The notes under the pieces were generated by a model. That model searched no databases. It was not told the DNA's origin and saw nothing but the letters and a program-made list of their open reading frames with translations. From assembly GCA_019192455.1 (NCBI GenBank), contig JAHCML010000006.1, forward strand, positions 253,893 through 317,892: DNA of 64,000 bases. Reading direction: 5' to 3'. Both the position numbers and the translations under genes were made by a program. This stretch comes from Alphaproteobacteria bacterium SS10 (GTDB lineage: Bacteria > Pseudomonadota > Alphaproteobacteria > TMED2). Below are positions 8,850-18,022 of this stretch, in pieces (the first letter of the stretch is position 1; each line of letters begins with the position of its first letter).

Positions 8850-10646
8850 ATGACCAACGTCGCCACGACCCCCGACACAACCGAAGCCGGGCCCGCTGCT
8901 GATCAGGAGCAGCCACCCAGCCTACAAGAGTTGCAAGCGCGCCAGAAGGCGCAGCAAGGGTGGCTTCGTGGTCAAGCAGCGCCCCTGAAACGCCGGGTGA
9001 TGCTGGCGGTGCTGCTCGGCTTTCTGGCTGGGCTTTGTGTGATTGGTCAGGCCGCCTTGCTGGCCACCGTGCTCTACGATGTGGTGGTTCAGGGGCAGCC
9101 GCTTGATGGTTTCTGGCCGCATATAGCCGGGTTGGCCGGCCTTATGATCCTGCGTGCCAGCCTTATGGGGTTGGCAGAGCGGGTCGGCATGGCAACCGCC
9201 ACCAAACTTAAGGCCGGCCTTCGCCAGGACATGCTGGAGCGGGTTGCCGCCGCCGGTCCTGATTTCGTGGCCGATACCGGCAGCGGGAAGATCATCACCA
9301 ATCTCTACGATCAGATTGAGGCGCTGGATAACTACATCGCCCGTTATTTGCCGCAGCGGATGCTGGCCGGCCTGGTGCCATTAGCCATTGTTGTCGCGGT
9401 TTGGCCGGTGAACTGGTTGGCCGCTCTCATCCTACTTTTCACCGGCCCTGCCATTGTCATGATGATGGCGTTGGTCGGCCTTGGCGCCGCAACGGCAAGC
9501 AGGCGCCAAATGATCGCGTTGGAGCGCCTGGGCGGATACTTCGTCGACCGGCTGCGCGGACTTGGCACCCTGCGCCTCTTCGGTCAGGCCGATGCCGAGC
9601 TTGAGCGTGTTGGCGCCATGGCCGAGCGATTTCGCAGCGGCACCATGTCCGTACTGCGCCTCGCCTTCCTATCCTCGGCTGTTTTGGAGTTCTTCAGCTC
9701 AATCGCTATTGCGATATTGGCGGTGAATATCGGCCTCGCCCTGCTTGGCCTATTCAACCCTGGGCCGCTCGCCGATATCACGCTTTATGCGGGCCTGTTC
9801 ATCCTGATCCTGGCGCCAGACTTCTATATGCCGCTTCGCTTGCTGGGCCAGTACTACCACGACCGCGCCACCGCCATGGCAGCGGCCGACGGCCTGATGG
9901 GCCTAGAGACAGCGATGGCTGACTACGCTGCGGCCAACGCCACTGCTGCTAAGGCCGCCCCCTCACAAATCAGCTTTAGCAAGGTTGTGCTGGAGTATCC
10001 CGATGGTCGCCGCGCCCTGGATCAAGTTGATTTGGATATCACGTCTGGTGAGCGCATTGCCCTAATCGGTGCCAGTGGCGGCGGGAAAAGCAGCATCTTC
10101 AAACTACTCCTCGGCTTTACCGCACCGACCGGCGGGCAGATCACGATTGATGGTGTGCCGCTGGACCAGGCTGGCCTGCGTGATCATTGCGCCTGGGTCG
10201 GCCAACGCACCCATCTGTTCCGGGGTACCATCGCTGAGAACATCGCCCTCGGCCGCCCGGACGCGACAGAGGGCGCGATCATTCAGGCCGCCAATGCCGC
10301 CGGGGTCAGTGACTTTGCCCGTTCCCTGCCTTACGGCCTGGACACCCAACTTGGTGACAACAATACCGGCGTGTCAGGTGGTGAAGCGCAGCGCATTGCC
10401 ATCGCCCGCGCCTATCTCGCCAATCGCCCAATTCTGCTGATGGATGAGCCAACCGCCCATCTGGATCGTGCAACGGCAACCCGCATCTTAGATAGCCTCG
10501 AGCCATTGATGGCAGGTCGCACCGTCATCCTGGCAACCCATAGCCCGCAGGTGCTGAGCACTGTTGACCGGGTGATATGCCTCGACCATGGCCGGGTTGT
10601 GACCAGCGAGGATGCCGCCCAACTGCTGGATGAGGCAGTGGCATGA
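8850..10646 (+). CDS. cydD: Thiol reductant ABC exporter subunit CydD
   Basis: CydD, one half of the heterodimeric CydDC ABC exporter that moves glutathione/cysteine to the periplasm and is needed for cytochrome bd and c assembly. About 598 residues from ATG 8850. An in-frame ATG at 8745 lies inside the kinase gene and would add a 35-residue N-terminus that does not look conserved, so I prefer 8850. Six transmembrane helices occupy roughly residues 40-320. The ATPase domain shows Walker A GASGGGKSS (about 407), signature VSGGEAQRIAIARA (about 508) and Walker B ILLMDEPTAHLD (about 527). The stop overlaps the cydC start as ATGA. No cydA or cydB lies in the window, so the oxidase it serves must be encoded elsewhere. 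Confidence 0.92.
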   Translation: MTNVATTPDTTEAGPAADQEQPPSLQELQARQKAQQGWLRGQAAPLKRRVMLAVLLGFLAGLCVIGQAALLATVLYDVVVQGQPLDGFWPHIAGLAGLMILRASLMGLAERVGMATATKLKAGLRQDMLERVAAAGPDFVADTGSGKIITNLYDQIEALDNYIARYLPQRMLAGLVPLAIVVAVWPVNWLAALILLFTGPAIVMMMALVGLGAATASRRQMIALERLGGYFVDRLRGLGTLRLFGQADAELERVGAMAERFRSGTMSVLRLAFLSSAVLEFFSSIAIAILAVNIGLALLGLFNPGPLADITLYAGLFILILAPDFYMPLRLLGQYYHDRATAMAAADGLMGLETAMADYAAANATAAKAAPSQISFSKVVLEYPDGRRALDQVDLDITSGERIALIGASGGGKSSIFKLLLGFTAPTGGQITIDGVPLDQAGLRDHCAWVGQRTHLFRGTIAENIALGRPDATEGAIIQAANAAGVSDFARSLPYGLDTQLGDNNTGVSGGEAQRIAIARAYLANRPILLMDEPTAHLDRATATRILDSLEPLMAGRTVILATHSPQVLSTVDRVICLDHGRVVTSEDAAQLLDEAVA

Positions 10647-12946
10647 GCGATCACGATAACAATCAGCCACGCGCCCTGCGCCGTATTCTTGGCCTGATGG
10701 CAGGTCAGCGGCTGCTGATACTGGGCGGGATTATACTGGCCCTGATCGCCACCCTCTCCAGTATCGGGCTGTTGATGACCGCGGGCTGGTTCATCACCGC
10801 GACGGCCCTTGCCGGGATTGCCGTGGGTGGTGCCGCGGCCGGTGGCGCCATTGCCTTCAACTTCCACTTCCCCAGCGGGTTTATCCGTGGCTTCGCCTTA
10901 AGCCGCACCTCTGGCCGGTATGCCGAACGCCTAGTTACCCATGAGGCGACGTTCCGCGCCCTAACCGATCTACGCCTGTGGTTGTTTGCCCGCCTGATCC
11001 CGCAGGTGCCGGGCCCAATTGGCAGGGATGAGCAGGGTCGTGGCCTTCGCCTCGGCGATATCATGACCCGGTTAACCGCCGATATTGATGCGCTCGACAA
11101 CCTCTACCTCCGCATCATTGTGCCCAGCACCATTGCCCTGATCGTGGTGATTGTGGTGGGGGCGATCATGGCGATGCACAGCCCGTTGATCGCGATCACG
11201 ACGATTGTAAGTTTGGCCATCGCTGCCATTGCGGTACCGGCCCTCACCCACCGGCTGGGCAAGGCCAGGGGTGAGCAGCTGATCCAAACCCGGGCGGTAA
11301 TGCGGAGTGATATTGCCGATCTAAGCGATGGCATCGCCGAACTGGCCGTTTATGGTGCAACCCAGAGCCGGATCGACGCCATCGCCGAGCGTAATGGCGA
11401 CCTGTCACAACAACAGATTGGTATGGCGAGCATTGCCGGCCTTGGCACCTCCCTCGGGCAGTTTTGCCAAGGCCTGGCCCTTCTGATCGGGTTAATAATC
11501 GGCGTGATGCAGTACCAAGCCGGTGTGATCAGCGGCCCTGTGCTGGCCATGATCTTGTTCGGTATTCTTGCCTGCTTTGAGGCGGTATCCCCGCTATCCC
11601 TCGCCTATCAACTGCTCGGCCAAACACGCACGGCCGCCCGCCGTGTTTTGGCCCTCGCTGATGCACCAACCGCCGTCACTGGCGACCAGACCAACACCGA
11701 TGCCATCGACCTGAAGCATGGGTTGAGTATCGAGGGGGTCAGCTTTGTTTACCCCAGCAATGACCGGCCAGCCCTGGACAGTTTGACGCTAGCCCTAGAG
11801 CCCGGCGACCGGGTTGCGGTGGTTGGGTCCAGCGGTGCGGGGAAATCCACCCTGTTGGGCCTGCTGCTGAAGATGCATCAGCCTGATCAGGGTGAGATCC
11901 GTTGGGGTGGCAGTGACCTGGCCAGCCTGCATCCAGATCGCCTGTACCAAGATATCGGTGTGCTTGATCAACGCCCGCAGCTTTTTGCCGGCACCATTCG
12001 CGACAACCTGCAAATTGGCCGCGCCAATGCCGATGAGGCCGCGATGATGGCGGTGCTGCGCCAGGTGGACCTGGATGACTTAGTTGAGAGCCTGCCGACT
12101 GGCCTCGATACCTGGCTGGGTGAGGCAGGCGCCAAACTATCTGGTGGCCAGTCACGTCGCCTGGCCCTTGCCCGCCTGCTGTTGAAAGACCCCGCGCTAC
12201 TGCTGCTTGATGAACCCACTGAGGGATTGGACCCCGTAACCGAGCGGGCAGTGGTTGATGAGCTGAAGACCATCTGTGCCGGTCGCACGGTGATCCTGAT
12301 CACCCACCGTCTGGCCCCACTGGGGCTCACCAATCGAGTTATCAGCCTGGAGGCAGGGTGCATCACCGGGGAAGAACCAGCGGATCAGTTTATCGAACGC
12401 ACCCGTGCCGCAATTACCGAGGCGATTGAGAATACGGCGATCAGCAAACCGGCAGATCGACCCGTGCCACTCGCAACGCCAACACCGAATCTGATCGAAG
12501 AACCAGTGAGTGCCCCCGTTAACAGCGCAGCCGAGCCGTCGACGGCACCGCAGCTAGAGAAGCTCGCCAGCTGGTGGTTGCGGCCACTCTATTTCGGGAT
12601 TGGTGTGTTCTGCCTGGTGCTGGGGCTTGTCGGCGTCTTTGTGCCTGGCCTGCCGACCACAATCTTCCTAATCATCGCCCTTTGGGCCTTCAGCAGATCC
12701 TCGCAAGCCTTCCATGACTGGCTGTGGCAGCACCCGCGTTTTGGCCCGAGCCTAAAGGCATGGAGTGAGCATCGCGTGGTACCCCGCCGCGCCAAAATCG
12801 CTGCTGGGCTGATGATGGCGGCCAGCGTGGCCATTATGGCCGCTTTGGGCTCACCGTTATGGGTGACAATCCTGGTTGCCGCCATCTGCCTGGGCGTCAT
12901 GGCCTATATCGCGCCGAAACCGGAAGCGCCGCCAACGTCTGAGTAA
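10643..12946 (+). CDS. cydC: CydC ABC exporter subunit with fused C-terminal DUF454 domain
   Basis: CydC, the partner of CydD. The CydC part (about residues 1-590) has six transmembrane helices with the N-terminal motif LLMTAGWFITATALAG, the family's SGRYAERLVTHEATFR segment, Walker A GSSGAGKST (about 394), signature LSGGQSRRLALARLL and Walker B LLLLDEPTEGLD. Canonical CydC ends near 570 residues, but this protein has 767. After a Pro/Thr-rich linker (about 590-637) comes a complete DUF454 (YbaN-type) inner-membrane domain: GLVGVFVPGLPTTIFLIIAL, then FSRSSQAFHDWL, HPRFGPSLKAWSEHRVVPRRAK and two more helices. DUF454 proteins are normally free-standing, so this is a fusion. It overlaps cydD by 4 nt. 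Confidence 0.92.
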   Translation: MSDHDNNQPRALRRILGLMAGQRLLILGGIILALIATLSSIGLLMTAGWFITATALAGIAVGGAAAGGAIAFNFHFPSGFIRGFALSRTSGRYAERLVTHEATFRALTDLRLWLFARLIPQVPGPIGRDEQGRGLRLGDIMTRLTADIDALDNLYLRIIVPSTIALIVVIVVGAIMAMHSPLIAITTIVSLAIAAIAVPALTHRLGKARGEQLIQTRAVMRSDIADLSDGIAELAVYGATQSRIDAIAERNGDLSQQQIGMASIAGLGTSLGQFCQGLALLIGLIIGVMQYQAGVISGPVLAMILFGILACFEAVSPLSLAYQLLGQTRTAARRVLALADAPTAVTGDQTNTDAIDLKHGLSIEGVSFVYPSNDRPALDSLTLALEPGDRVAVVGSSGAGKSTLLGLLLKMHQPDQGEIRWGGSDLASLHPDRLYQDIGVLDQRPQLFAGTIRDNLQIGRANADEAAMMAVLRQVDLDDLVESLPTGLDTWLGEAGAKLSGGQSRRLALARLLLKDPALLLLDEPTEGLDPVTERAVVDELKTICAGRTVILITHRLAPLGLTNRVISLEAGCITGEEPADQFIERTRAAITEAIENTAISKPADRPVPLATPTPNLIEEPVSAPVNSAAEPSTAPQLEKLASWWLRPLYFGIGVFCLVLGLVGVFVPGLPTTIFLIIALWAFSRSSQAFHDWLWQHPRFGPSLKAWSEHRVVPRRAKIAAGLMMAASVAIMAALGSPLWVTILVAAICLGVMAYIAPKPEAPPTSE

Positions 12947-12953
12947 CCGTTGA

Positions 12954-13469
12954 TCAGCGCTTAGCGTTCCGCCAGGCTTTTAGATCAGCCTTGAAGTCGC
13001 GTAACGCCTCTGATGCCTCGGCAACCCGCTTGGCTGTCGTCTTCTCAGTTTTAGCGGAGAGGACATGCTGGCACAGCATCCGCTTTTTACCCGGCGTCAA
13101 CGCCTCCCACTTTTCCGTTAGATCGGCATCCGCCGCCAAAGCGTTCTGAAGCGCAGGTGGCACATCGACCCGATCCTGATCGGCAATCCGAAATCGCATT
13201 TCAACGATATCGCCGAGCGCTAGGTCAGCGCCCTTAATAACCGGTGGTGCCACGATCAGGTAGTAACGCCCGTCACCCGTTGGCATGAAGGCATTCTCAA
13301 CCGGAATGTCGGCAAGCTCCCCCTCCACCCGTAGGCGGGGGTATCGATGAAATGGGAGGGTGGATTTAAGCTCGGCTGGCAGGAAGAGGACGTTGTACCA
13401 AATCTTACGTGCCTTCCCGACGCCGAACCGTTCCAGCGGGCCTTCAAACTGATGTGGGTAGTAACTCAT
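12954..13469 (-). CDS. DUF1905 / YdeI (OmpD-associated) family protein
   Basis: A 171-residue cytosolic protein with an N-terminal DUF1905 beta-barrel-like domain (FEGPLERFG, WYNVLFLPAELKSTLP, RLRVEGELADIPVENAFMP, then YYLIVAPPVIKGADLALGD) and a C-terminal YdeI/OmpD-associated helical segment (ALAADADLTEKWEALTPGKKRMLCQHV, here split for brevity). Proteins of this family are annotated as bacteriocin-protection or OmpD-associated, but their biochemical function is not established. It stands alone: it converges with cydC (7-nt gap) and diverges from the TSUP gene. Length and domain order are normal. Confidence 0.85.
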   Translation of the reverse strand: MSYYPHQFEGPLERFGVGKARKIWYNVLFLPAELKSTLPFHRYPRLRVEGELADIPVENAFMPTGDGRYYLIVAPPVIKGADLALGDIVEMRFRIADQDRVDVPPALQNALAADADLTEKWEALTPGKKRMLCQHVLSAKTEKTTAKRVAEASEALRDFKADLKAWRNAKR

Positions 13470-13556
13470 CTTCCGAACTGGCCCATTTGAAAACCTGTTT
13501 CATAACCTCTAACAACCGCTACAGCCCCCTCTGCGCTGACGCCTTGATAACCCTCT

Positions 13557-14357
13557 ATGCCCGATTTCTTGTTCAACAGCTTGCTGTTTCTCATCACCTA
13601 TGTGGGTGAGGTGTTTGGCACCATCTTTGGTGGCGGCAGCTTCTTTATCCAGCCGGGCATGATTGCACTGGGCATCGGGGCAAAGGTGGCCGTCGCCAAT
13701 GACATTACCGCCGCTTGTTTTTCGGCCTATGCCTATCTCTACGACCAACGAAAGGCGTTGGCCGAGGAGTATCGGAAGTACCTGAAGATCTTCCTGGTGA
13801 TGTTCCCAGGCATCCTGCTCGGCACCTTTATCGGCACCCGGGTGCTTAAGGCGATCCCATCTGAATATGTGATCTGGTTGATCATGTTCATTGCGACGGC
13901 TGGTCTGATCCATATGGCCAGGCAGATCCGGCGAAAGCCAGCGAGTATGGAGAAGGTTTCCACCGGATCTGAGATCAAGCATTGGCAGATCCTAAGCTTC
14001 CTGGCCGCAATACTGCTGGGCTTTTATGACGGGATGGTCGGCGCCGGCGGTGGCACGCTGCAGATCCTGACCTTCGCCATCTTGTTCCGCATGGCGATGA
14101 AGGAACTGATCCTAATGGCGGCGATCTTCAGTGGCTTTAGCCTGTCGCTGGCCAGCATCAACTTCCTGCTGATCGGCCTGATTGATTGGGGATTGCTGCT
14201 CTATATGGTCCCGGCCGCAATCCTCGCCGGTTTCAGCGCGTCATGGATCGTCAAACTGGCATCTGAGCGGACGCTGCGTATTGCCTTTATCGCGATACTA
14301 ACCGTGCTGCTGCTCTATCTCGGCTACACAGAGATAATCGCACCGCTGCTCGCGTGA
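13557..14357 (+). CDS. TSUP/TauE-SafE family permease (DUF81)
   Basis: A 266-residue polytopic inner-membrane protein with about eight hydrophobic helices arranged as two similar halves. Family markers are the N-terminal FGTIFGGGSFFIQPGMIALG and, at the start of the second half, ILLGFYDGMVGAGGGTLQIL; these glycine-rich repeats are typical of TSUP transporters, which export or import sulfite, sulfonates or other organosulfur compounds. The substrate cannot be read from the sequence. It diverges from the YdeI-type gene and is followed by a tRNA-Gln gene on the opposite strand, so it is probably monocistronic. Confidence 0.87.
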   Translation: MPDFLFNSLLFLITYVGEVFGTIFGGGSFFIQPGMIALGIGAKVAVANDITAACFSAYAYLYDQRKALAEEYRKYLKIFLVMFPGILLGTFIGTRVLKAIPSEYVIWLIMFIATAGLIHMARQIRRKPASMEKVSTGSEIKHWQILSFLAAILLGFYDGMVGAGGGTLQILTFAILFRMAMKELILMAAIFSGFSLSLASINFLLIGLIDWGLLLYMVPAAILAGFSASWIVKLASERTLRIAFIAILTVLLLYLGYTEIIAPLLA

Positions 14358-14394
14358 GTGCGGATCAGGGAACCTGGCGGACATATTTGGAAGA

Positions 14395-14469
14395 TGGCTG
14401 GGGTGGTAGGATTCGAACCTACGCATGGCGGTACCAAAAACCGCTGCCTTACCGCTTGGCTACACCCCA
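14395..14469 (-). tRNA. tRNA-Gln (anticodon UUG)
   Basis: Read on the minus strand, the acceptor TGGGGTG (14469-14463) pairs with CACCCCA (14405-14399), followed by discriminator G and an encoded CCA at 14397-14395. The anticodon arm GCGGT-TTTTGGT-ACCGC gives anticodon TTG, hence glutamine CAA (CAG by wobble). The T arm contains GGTTCGAATCC. Total 75 nt including CCA. It lies just downstream of, and antisense to the direction of, the TSUP gene. Confidence 0.97.
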
Positions 14470-14807
14470 CCAAGCCCGGATCGACACTGCAATCCGGCGT
14501 GCGGAGCAGTTATGTAGCGGGAAAAGTCCCGGTCTTCAACTGCTCAAATAGGGATTTTCTGATCAGAGGCGGTGGCCGAATGACGCTACCCCCATCTACC
14601 CGGCGGAAAGACTCCCTTTCCCGCCGCATGCTATCCTTAAAGTTCTTTAAAGTTAGATGCCTGCCCCCGCCAAAAACCAAGCGCGGGAACCTGGCCCCTA
14701 ACAGCTTTGATTTTCGGGCATGCCGGGTTCTGCAGGTCCGTTGGTAGTCGCAATCAATGATGTGAAGTTGCCAGGGGAACACTGGCCTTCCGCAGGGTTT
14801 AGAGCGA
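14470..14807. other. 338-bp non-coding stretch between tRNA-Gln and the Sel1-repeat gene
   Basis: Contains the tRNA promoter, then a hairpin at 14601-14626 (CGGCGGAAAG against CTTTCCCGCCG with one bulged C, no T-tract) and a short tandem-like AT-rich element TTAAAGTTCTTTAAAGTT at 14637-14654. Open frames crossing this stretch also run through the tRNA gene and have no recognisable product. I see no RNA gene that I can name. Confidence 0.5.
14511..14539 (-). promoter_or_regulatory. Predicted sigma-70 promoter for tRNA-Gln
   Basis: On the minus strand a -35-like TTGAAG (14539-14534) and a -10-like TACATA (14516-14511) are separated by exactly 17 bp. The -10 box ends 41 nt before the tRNA 5' end, leaving a short leader for RNase P. 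The -10 match to consensus is moderate. Confidence 0.5.
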
Positions 14808-17105
14808 ATGAGTGATACCTTGGATGATGAAGTCCTGGTGCTTGAGGACGGTTCAGAAACCGGCCATGGCAAACAGGATGGCAGGGGCCAACCACCACGT
14901 CACAAACCCCGTGATCTAGCCGAATCGGATGCGGCAGAAGATGCGTTTATTCAACTGATGACCGCCCTTGGTGGTCAAACGGCCCCTGATGATGAGGGCG
15001 ATACCGACCAGCCTGTTGATGAAACCGGTGAAGACGCTGAAACCGGTGACCTGGAAGGCCCTGATTGGGAGGCCGTCGCCGACCCGCTAAACGCTCTCGA
15101 CGATGCCGAAGATTGGGATAAGGAACTCGCGGCCCTCATCGATGGGTTGGAGACCGAGGTCAGGAACCCAGATGGCGGGGCAACGGCCCAACCGCTGCAG
15201 GAGCAAATCTCCGACGCGCTGATCCGCAACCGCTTCGCCGAGGGTGGTGAGCAAGCTGCGCGACAGTTTCCAATGCTGTCACCACCGGATGAGGTTGGTC
15301 GTATTGGCGCGATGTTGGGGGCCGACCAAGCACCCTTGCGCCGAACCGAACTGGGCCACCTCCCGCTAGTTGAGACCAGCCCAACCGATAAGTTGGACGA
15401 CGTGGCCGCCGTCCATGGCGCCATTGTCGATGCGACGCCAGAGGTCGAGTTACAAACCATGCCAGTGGCACAGCCGGTGCCGGCCATCCTGCTGGCTGAG
15501 GCGGACCCAGCACTGGCTGAGGATGCCTTTGATGATGCCGAAGACAAGGTGGTCGAGGCAGAGATCGAGGAAACAGATGCAACCACCCTCGAAGAACCAG
15601 TAGCGGAGGAAACCCCACCGGTTGAGGAAGAGGCCCTCCTTGATACTCCTGACACCGAAACACCAGAAACGTTAGAGCCAGAAGCGAAGCAACCGGCACC
15701 TGAAGAAGACCCGGACGAGCTAGAGCATCCAGACATCGCGCTGGCCGAAGACCCGCTTTATCAAGCTTCTGCCCCCATCGCCGGGGATAGCGGCTGGGTC
15801 AATCGCTCGGGTCTAAGGCTGGCAGTTGATGAAACATCACCTGCTAAGAAATCAAAGCCCCGCAAAGCCGAAGCCGCGCCAAAGCCAGCCAAAGCAGACA
15901 AAAAGGCCGCCAAACAAGAAGCCGCGCAGGCACGGCAACTGGCTAAGGCCGAAGCCAAACAGGCCAAGCTGGATGCGAAGCGTGCCAAAATCGATGCCCG
16001 TGCCACGGCCCAGGCCGCCAAGAAGGCGGAGCCACAGACCGGCACAAATCCTGGGGTCGTCGTCCTGGCAGCATCACTGGTGATGGCAATGATGGGTGGT
16101 GTGACCCTGTTCTTGTTCCATGACCAACCACTGGTCCGGGAATGGACCGCACCACTACGTGAGCGCGCCATTGAATTGCGGGCTAACGCACGTCAGACCC
16201 CGACCAGTACAATTCCAAGCCTGGCGGATGCGCCAGCCCCTGCGGTTGATGCACCAACCCAACTGAGCCAAGGCGCAACTCTGCCACTGCAGCCGGTTGA
16301 GGATGGGGTTGAGCCAACCTTGACCATCGCCGAGCTTGAAGCGCTGGGTGGCCTACAAGCCCCGGCGCCGGCAGAACTCGCGGATGAGGTAACAGAGACC
16401 GCAGCTGCAGCAGGTGACGTCGCCGCCGCGCCAGAACCAGCACCCACGCCAGAGGTCGCAGAGCCAACCCCGGTTGAGGTGCAAGAAGTGGCGGCACTGC
16501 CAAGCCCGGCTGTGGTTCCACCACAGACCGAAACCACTGACATCACTGAGGTTCGCCTCGCGGCACCTCCAGCCCTGCCACTACCGGCTGAGCTTGAGGC
16601 ACTGCGCAATTCCGCAGCCGCGGGTAACCGTCAAGCGCAGCACGATCTAGGCGCGCATTTCGCTGCCGGCAGGTTGGTTGAGCAAGACTTTGCCCGCGCC
16701 GCCTATTGGTTCCAAGAAGCCGCGATCCGAAGCGTCGACAACGCTCAGTACAATTTGGGGGTCCTGTTCCAGCAGGGTCTCGGCGTTGAGCAGAATGCCG
16801 CCCTCGCCGTGCAATGGTATGAGCGGGCTGCCGATAACGGCCATGTTGAGGCCAAGTACAATATGGGTGTGGCCTACGCCGATGGCATCGGGGTTGAGCG
16901 GGATATCGCCCAAGCGGTCCGTTGGTTTGAGGAAGCCGCGGCCGAGGGCATCTCACGCGCCGCGTTCAACCTGGGTGTGATGTATGAGGTTGGCATGATC
17001 GGTAGCCCTGATCTGGCCGTCGCCCGCCAATGGTATCGCCAGGCCGCAACCAGCGGTGAGCAAGACGCCATTAATGCATTAGAGCGTTTGGACGCTGCCA
17101 ATTAG
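14808..17105 (+). CDS. Membrane-anchored Sel1-repeat protein with acidic cytoplasmic region
   Basis: A 765-residue protein. Residues 1-345 are very acidic and low complexity (Asp/Glu/Pro/Ala-rich). Residues 345-405 are a Lys/Ala-rich basic segment (repeats of KAEAK/AKA type). A single transmembrane helix lies near 413-440 (VVVLAASLVMAMMGGVTLFLF). A Pro/Ala-rich linker follows, then four to five Sel1/SLR repeats at about 595-760 (for example AQYNLGVLFQQGLGVEQN and AKYNMGVAYADGIGVERD). This puts the N-terminus in the cytoplasm and the Sel1 domain in the periplasm. The layout recalls polar organising proteins such as PodJ, whose periplasmic part also has Sel1 repeats, but I see no sequence motif that proves this. 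It converges with ispE with a 4-nt overlap of stops. Confidence 0.85.
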   Translation: MSDTLDDEVLVLEDGSETGHGKQDGRGQPPRHKPRDLAESDAAEDAFIQLMTALGGQTAPDDEGDTDQPVDETGEDAETGDLEGPDWEAVADPLNALDDAEDWDKELAALIDGLETEVRNPDGGATAQPLQEQISDALIRNRFAEGGEQAARQFPMLSPPDEVGRIGAMLGADQAPLRRTELGHLPLVETSPTDKLDDVAAVHGAIVDATPEVELQTMPVAQPVPAILLAEADPALAEDAFDDAEDKVVEAEIEETDATTLEEPVAEETPPVEEEALLDTPDTETPETLEPEAKQPAPEEDPDELEHPDIALAEDPLYQASAPIAGDSGWVNRSGLRLAVDETSPAKKSKPRKAEAAPKPAKADKKAAKQEAAQARQLAKAEAKQAKLDAKRAKIDARATAQAAKKAEPQTGTNPGVVVLAASLVMAMMGGVTLFLFHDQPLVREWTAPLRERAIELRANARQTPTSTIPSLADAPAPAVDAPTQLSQGATLPLQPVEDGVEPTLTIAELEALGGLQAPAPAELADEVTETAAAAGDVAAAPEPAPTPEVAEPTPVEVQEVAALPSPAVVPPQTETTDITEVRLAAPPALPLPAELEALRNSAAAGNRQAQHDLGAHFAAGRLVEQDFARAAYWFQEAAIRSVDNAQYNLGVLFQQGLGVEQNAALAVQWYERAADNGHVEAKYNMGVAYADGIGVERDIAQAVRWFEEAAAEGISRAAFNLGVMYEVGMIGSPDLAVARQWYRQAATSGEQDAINALERLDAAN

Positions 17106-18013
17106 GCGGCAAGTGTCGTCGCTGACACCCACCAGTCAGGATGGCCAGCCTGCAATCCAGCAGCAGCAGCCTTAGCCTCATTCTGGGTGCGGTACACGCC
17201 GAAACAGGTGCTGCCGCTACCCGACATGCGGGCGAGTTGGCAGCCATCGGTTGCCGCAATCCTATCAATAACGGAACCGATTACTGGCGCTAAGGAACGC
17301 GCGGGGGCATCGAGGCCATTGGTTGTGTTTGCGCCTACCCATGCAGCGACAGACTGCGCATCGGTAAAACCATTCCTGGGCCAAGAAACTTCTGGATCGA
17401 ATGGCAGTTGGATATCTCGACGCGCCTTAAAGACGGCTGGGGTCGGTTGCGCTGCCCCTGGATTAACCAAGATCGCTGGCAAGGCAGGAAGGTTAGAAAC
17501 CGGCGTCAGCTGCTCACCAATGCCACGGGTGATGACGGGCTTACTGACGAGGCAAGCGGGCAGGTCCGCACCGATGGATGCTGCCAGCGCCATAACCTCG
17601 GCATCATCAGCGTTCACACTCCACAGGCCACAAAGCAGGCGGAGTGCGGCAGCCGCATCGGCGGAGCCGCCGCCTATTCCACCGGCCAGTGGTAAATGCT
17701 TATCCAACGTGAAATGGAGCCCATCAAGGTTCTGCCCCAGATGCTTTGCTAAGGCGTCAGCGGCGCGCAGCACGAGATTATCTGCAACATCAAAGTTTGA
17801 GAGCGCAGCGGCAAAGGGCCCGGTGATTGAGAGCCGATCCTCACCAACATGATCAGTTTGAAGAGTTAGACGATCACCGATATCGGCGAACACCACCAGG
17901 CTATCAACCTCATGATAGCCATCGTCACGGGCGCCGGTGATATGCAGGTAAAGGTTAACCTTCGCTGGCGCGTGGGCGGCCAACATGGTCGGCGTCGTTG
18001 GAGAAGTAGACAT
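17102..18013 (-). CDS. ispE: 4-diphosphocytidyl-2-C-methyl-D-erythritol kinase (IspE)
   Basis: IspE, the ATP-dependent GHMP kinase of the non-mevalonate (MEP) isoprenoid pathway. It phosphorylates the 2-hydroxyl of CDP-ME. Family motifs are HAPAKVNLYLHI at the N-terminus, the ATP-binding loop LPLAGGIGGGSADAAAALRLL (central GIGGGSADA) and the C-terminal ARMSGSGSTCFGVY. About 303 residues from ATG 18013; a GTG one codon upstream is possible. The gene lies directly downstream of the TPR lipoprotein gene (9 nt apart, same strand), so they are probably co-transcribed. Its 3' end overlaps that of the convergent Sel1 gene by 4 nt. Confidence 0.95.
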   Translation of the reverse strand: MSTSPTTPTMLAAHAPAKVNLYLHITGARDDGYHEVDSLVVFADIGDRLTLQTDHVGEDRLSITGPFAAALSNFDVADNLVLRAADALAKHLGQNLDGLHFTLDKHLPLAGGIGGGSADAAAALRLLCGLWSVNADDAEVMALAASIGADLPACLVSKPVITRGIGEQLTPVSNLPALPAILVNPGAAQPTPAVFKARRDIQLPFDPEVSWPRNGFTDAQSVAAWVGANTTNGLDAPARSLAPVIGSVIDRIAATDGCQLARMSGSGSTCFGVYRTQNEAKAAAAGLQAGHPDWWVSATTLAA

Positions 18014-18022
18014 CACAGATGG

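Noticed and set aside
14637-14650. TTAA-N6-TTAA, similar to a CtrA site
   Set aside because: CtrA sites need TTAA-N7-TTAA; spacing here is 6 and no cell-cycle gene follows directly. A second TTAA-N6-TTAA near 42394 has the same problem, and the TTAA pair before ccrM (near 29893) has spacing 5.
14358-14747. 129-codon open frame on the plus strand
   Set aside because: It runs through the tRNA-Gln gene and hairpin sequence and gives no recognisable protein.
14975-15736. 253-codon Ser-rich open frame antisense to the Sel1-repeat protein
   Set aside because: Its Ser/Gly richness is the mirror of the Glu/Asp/Ala-rich coding strand.
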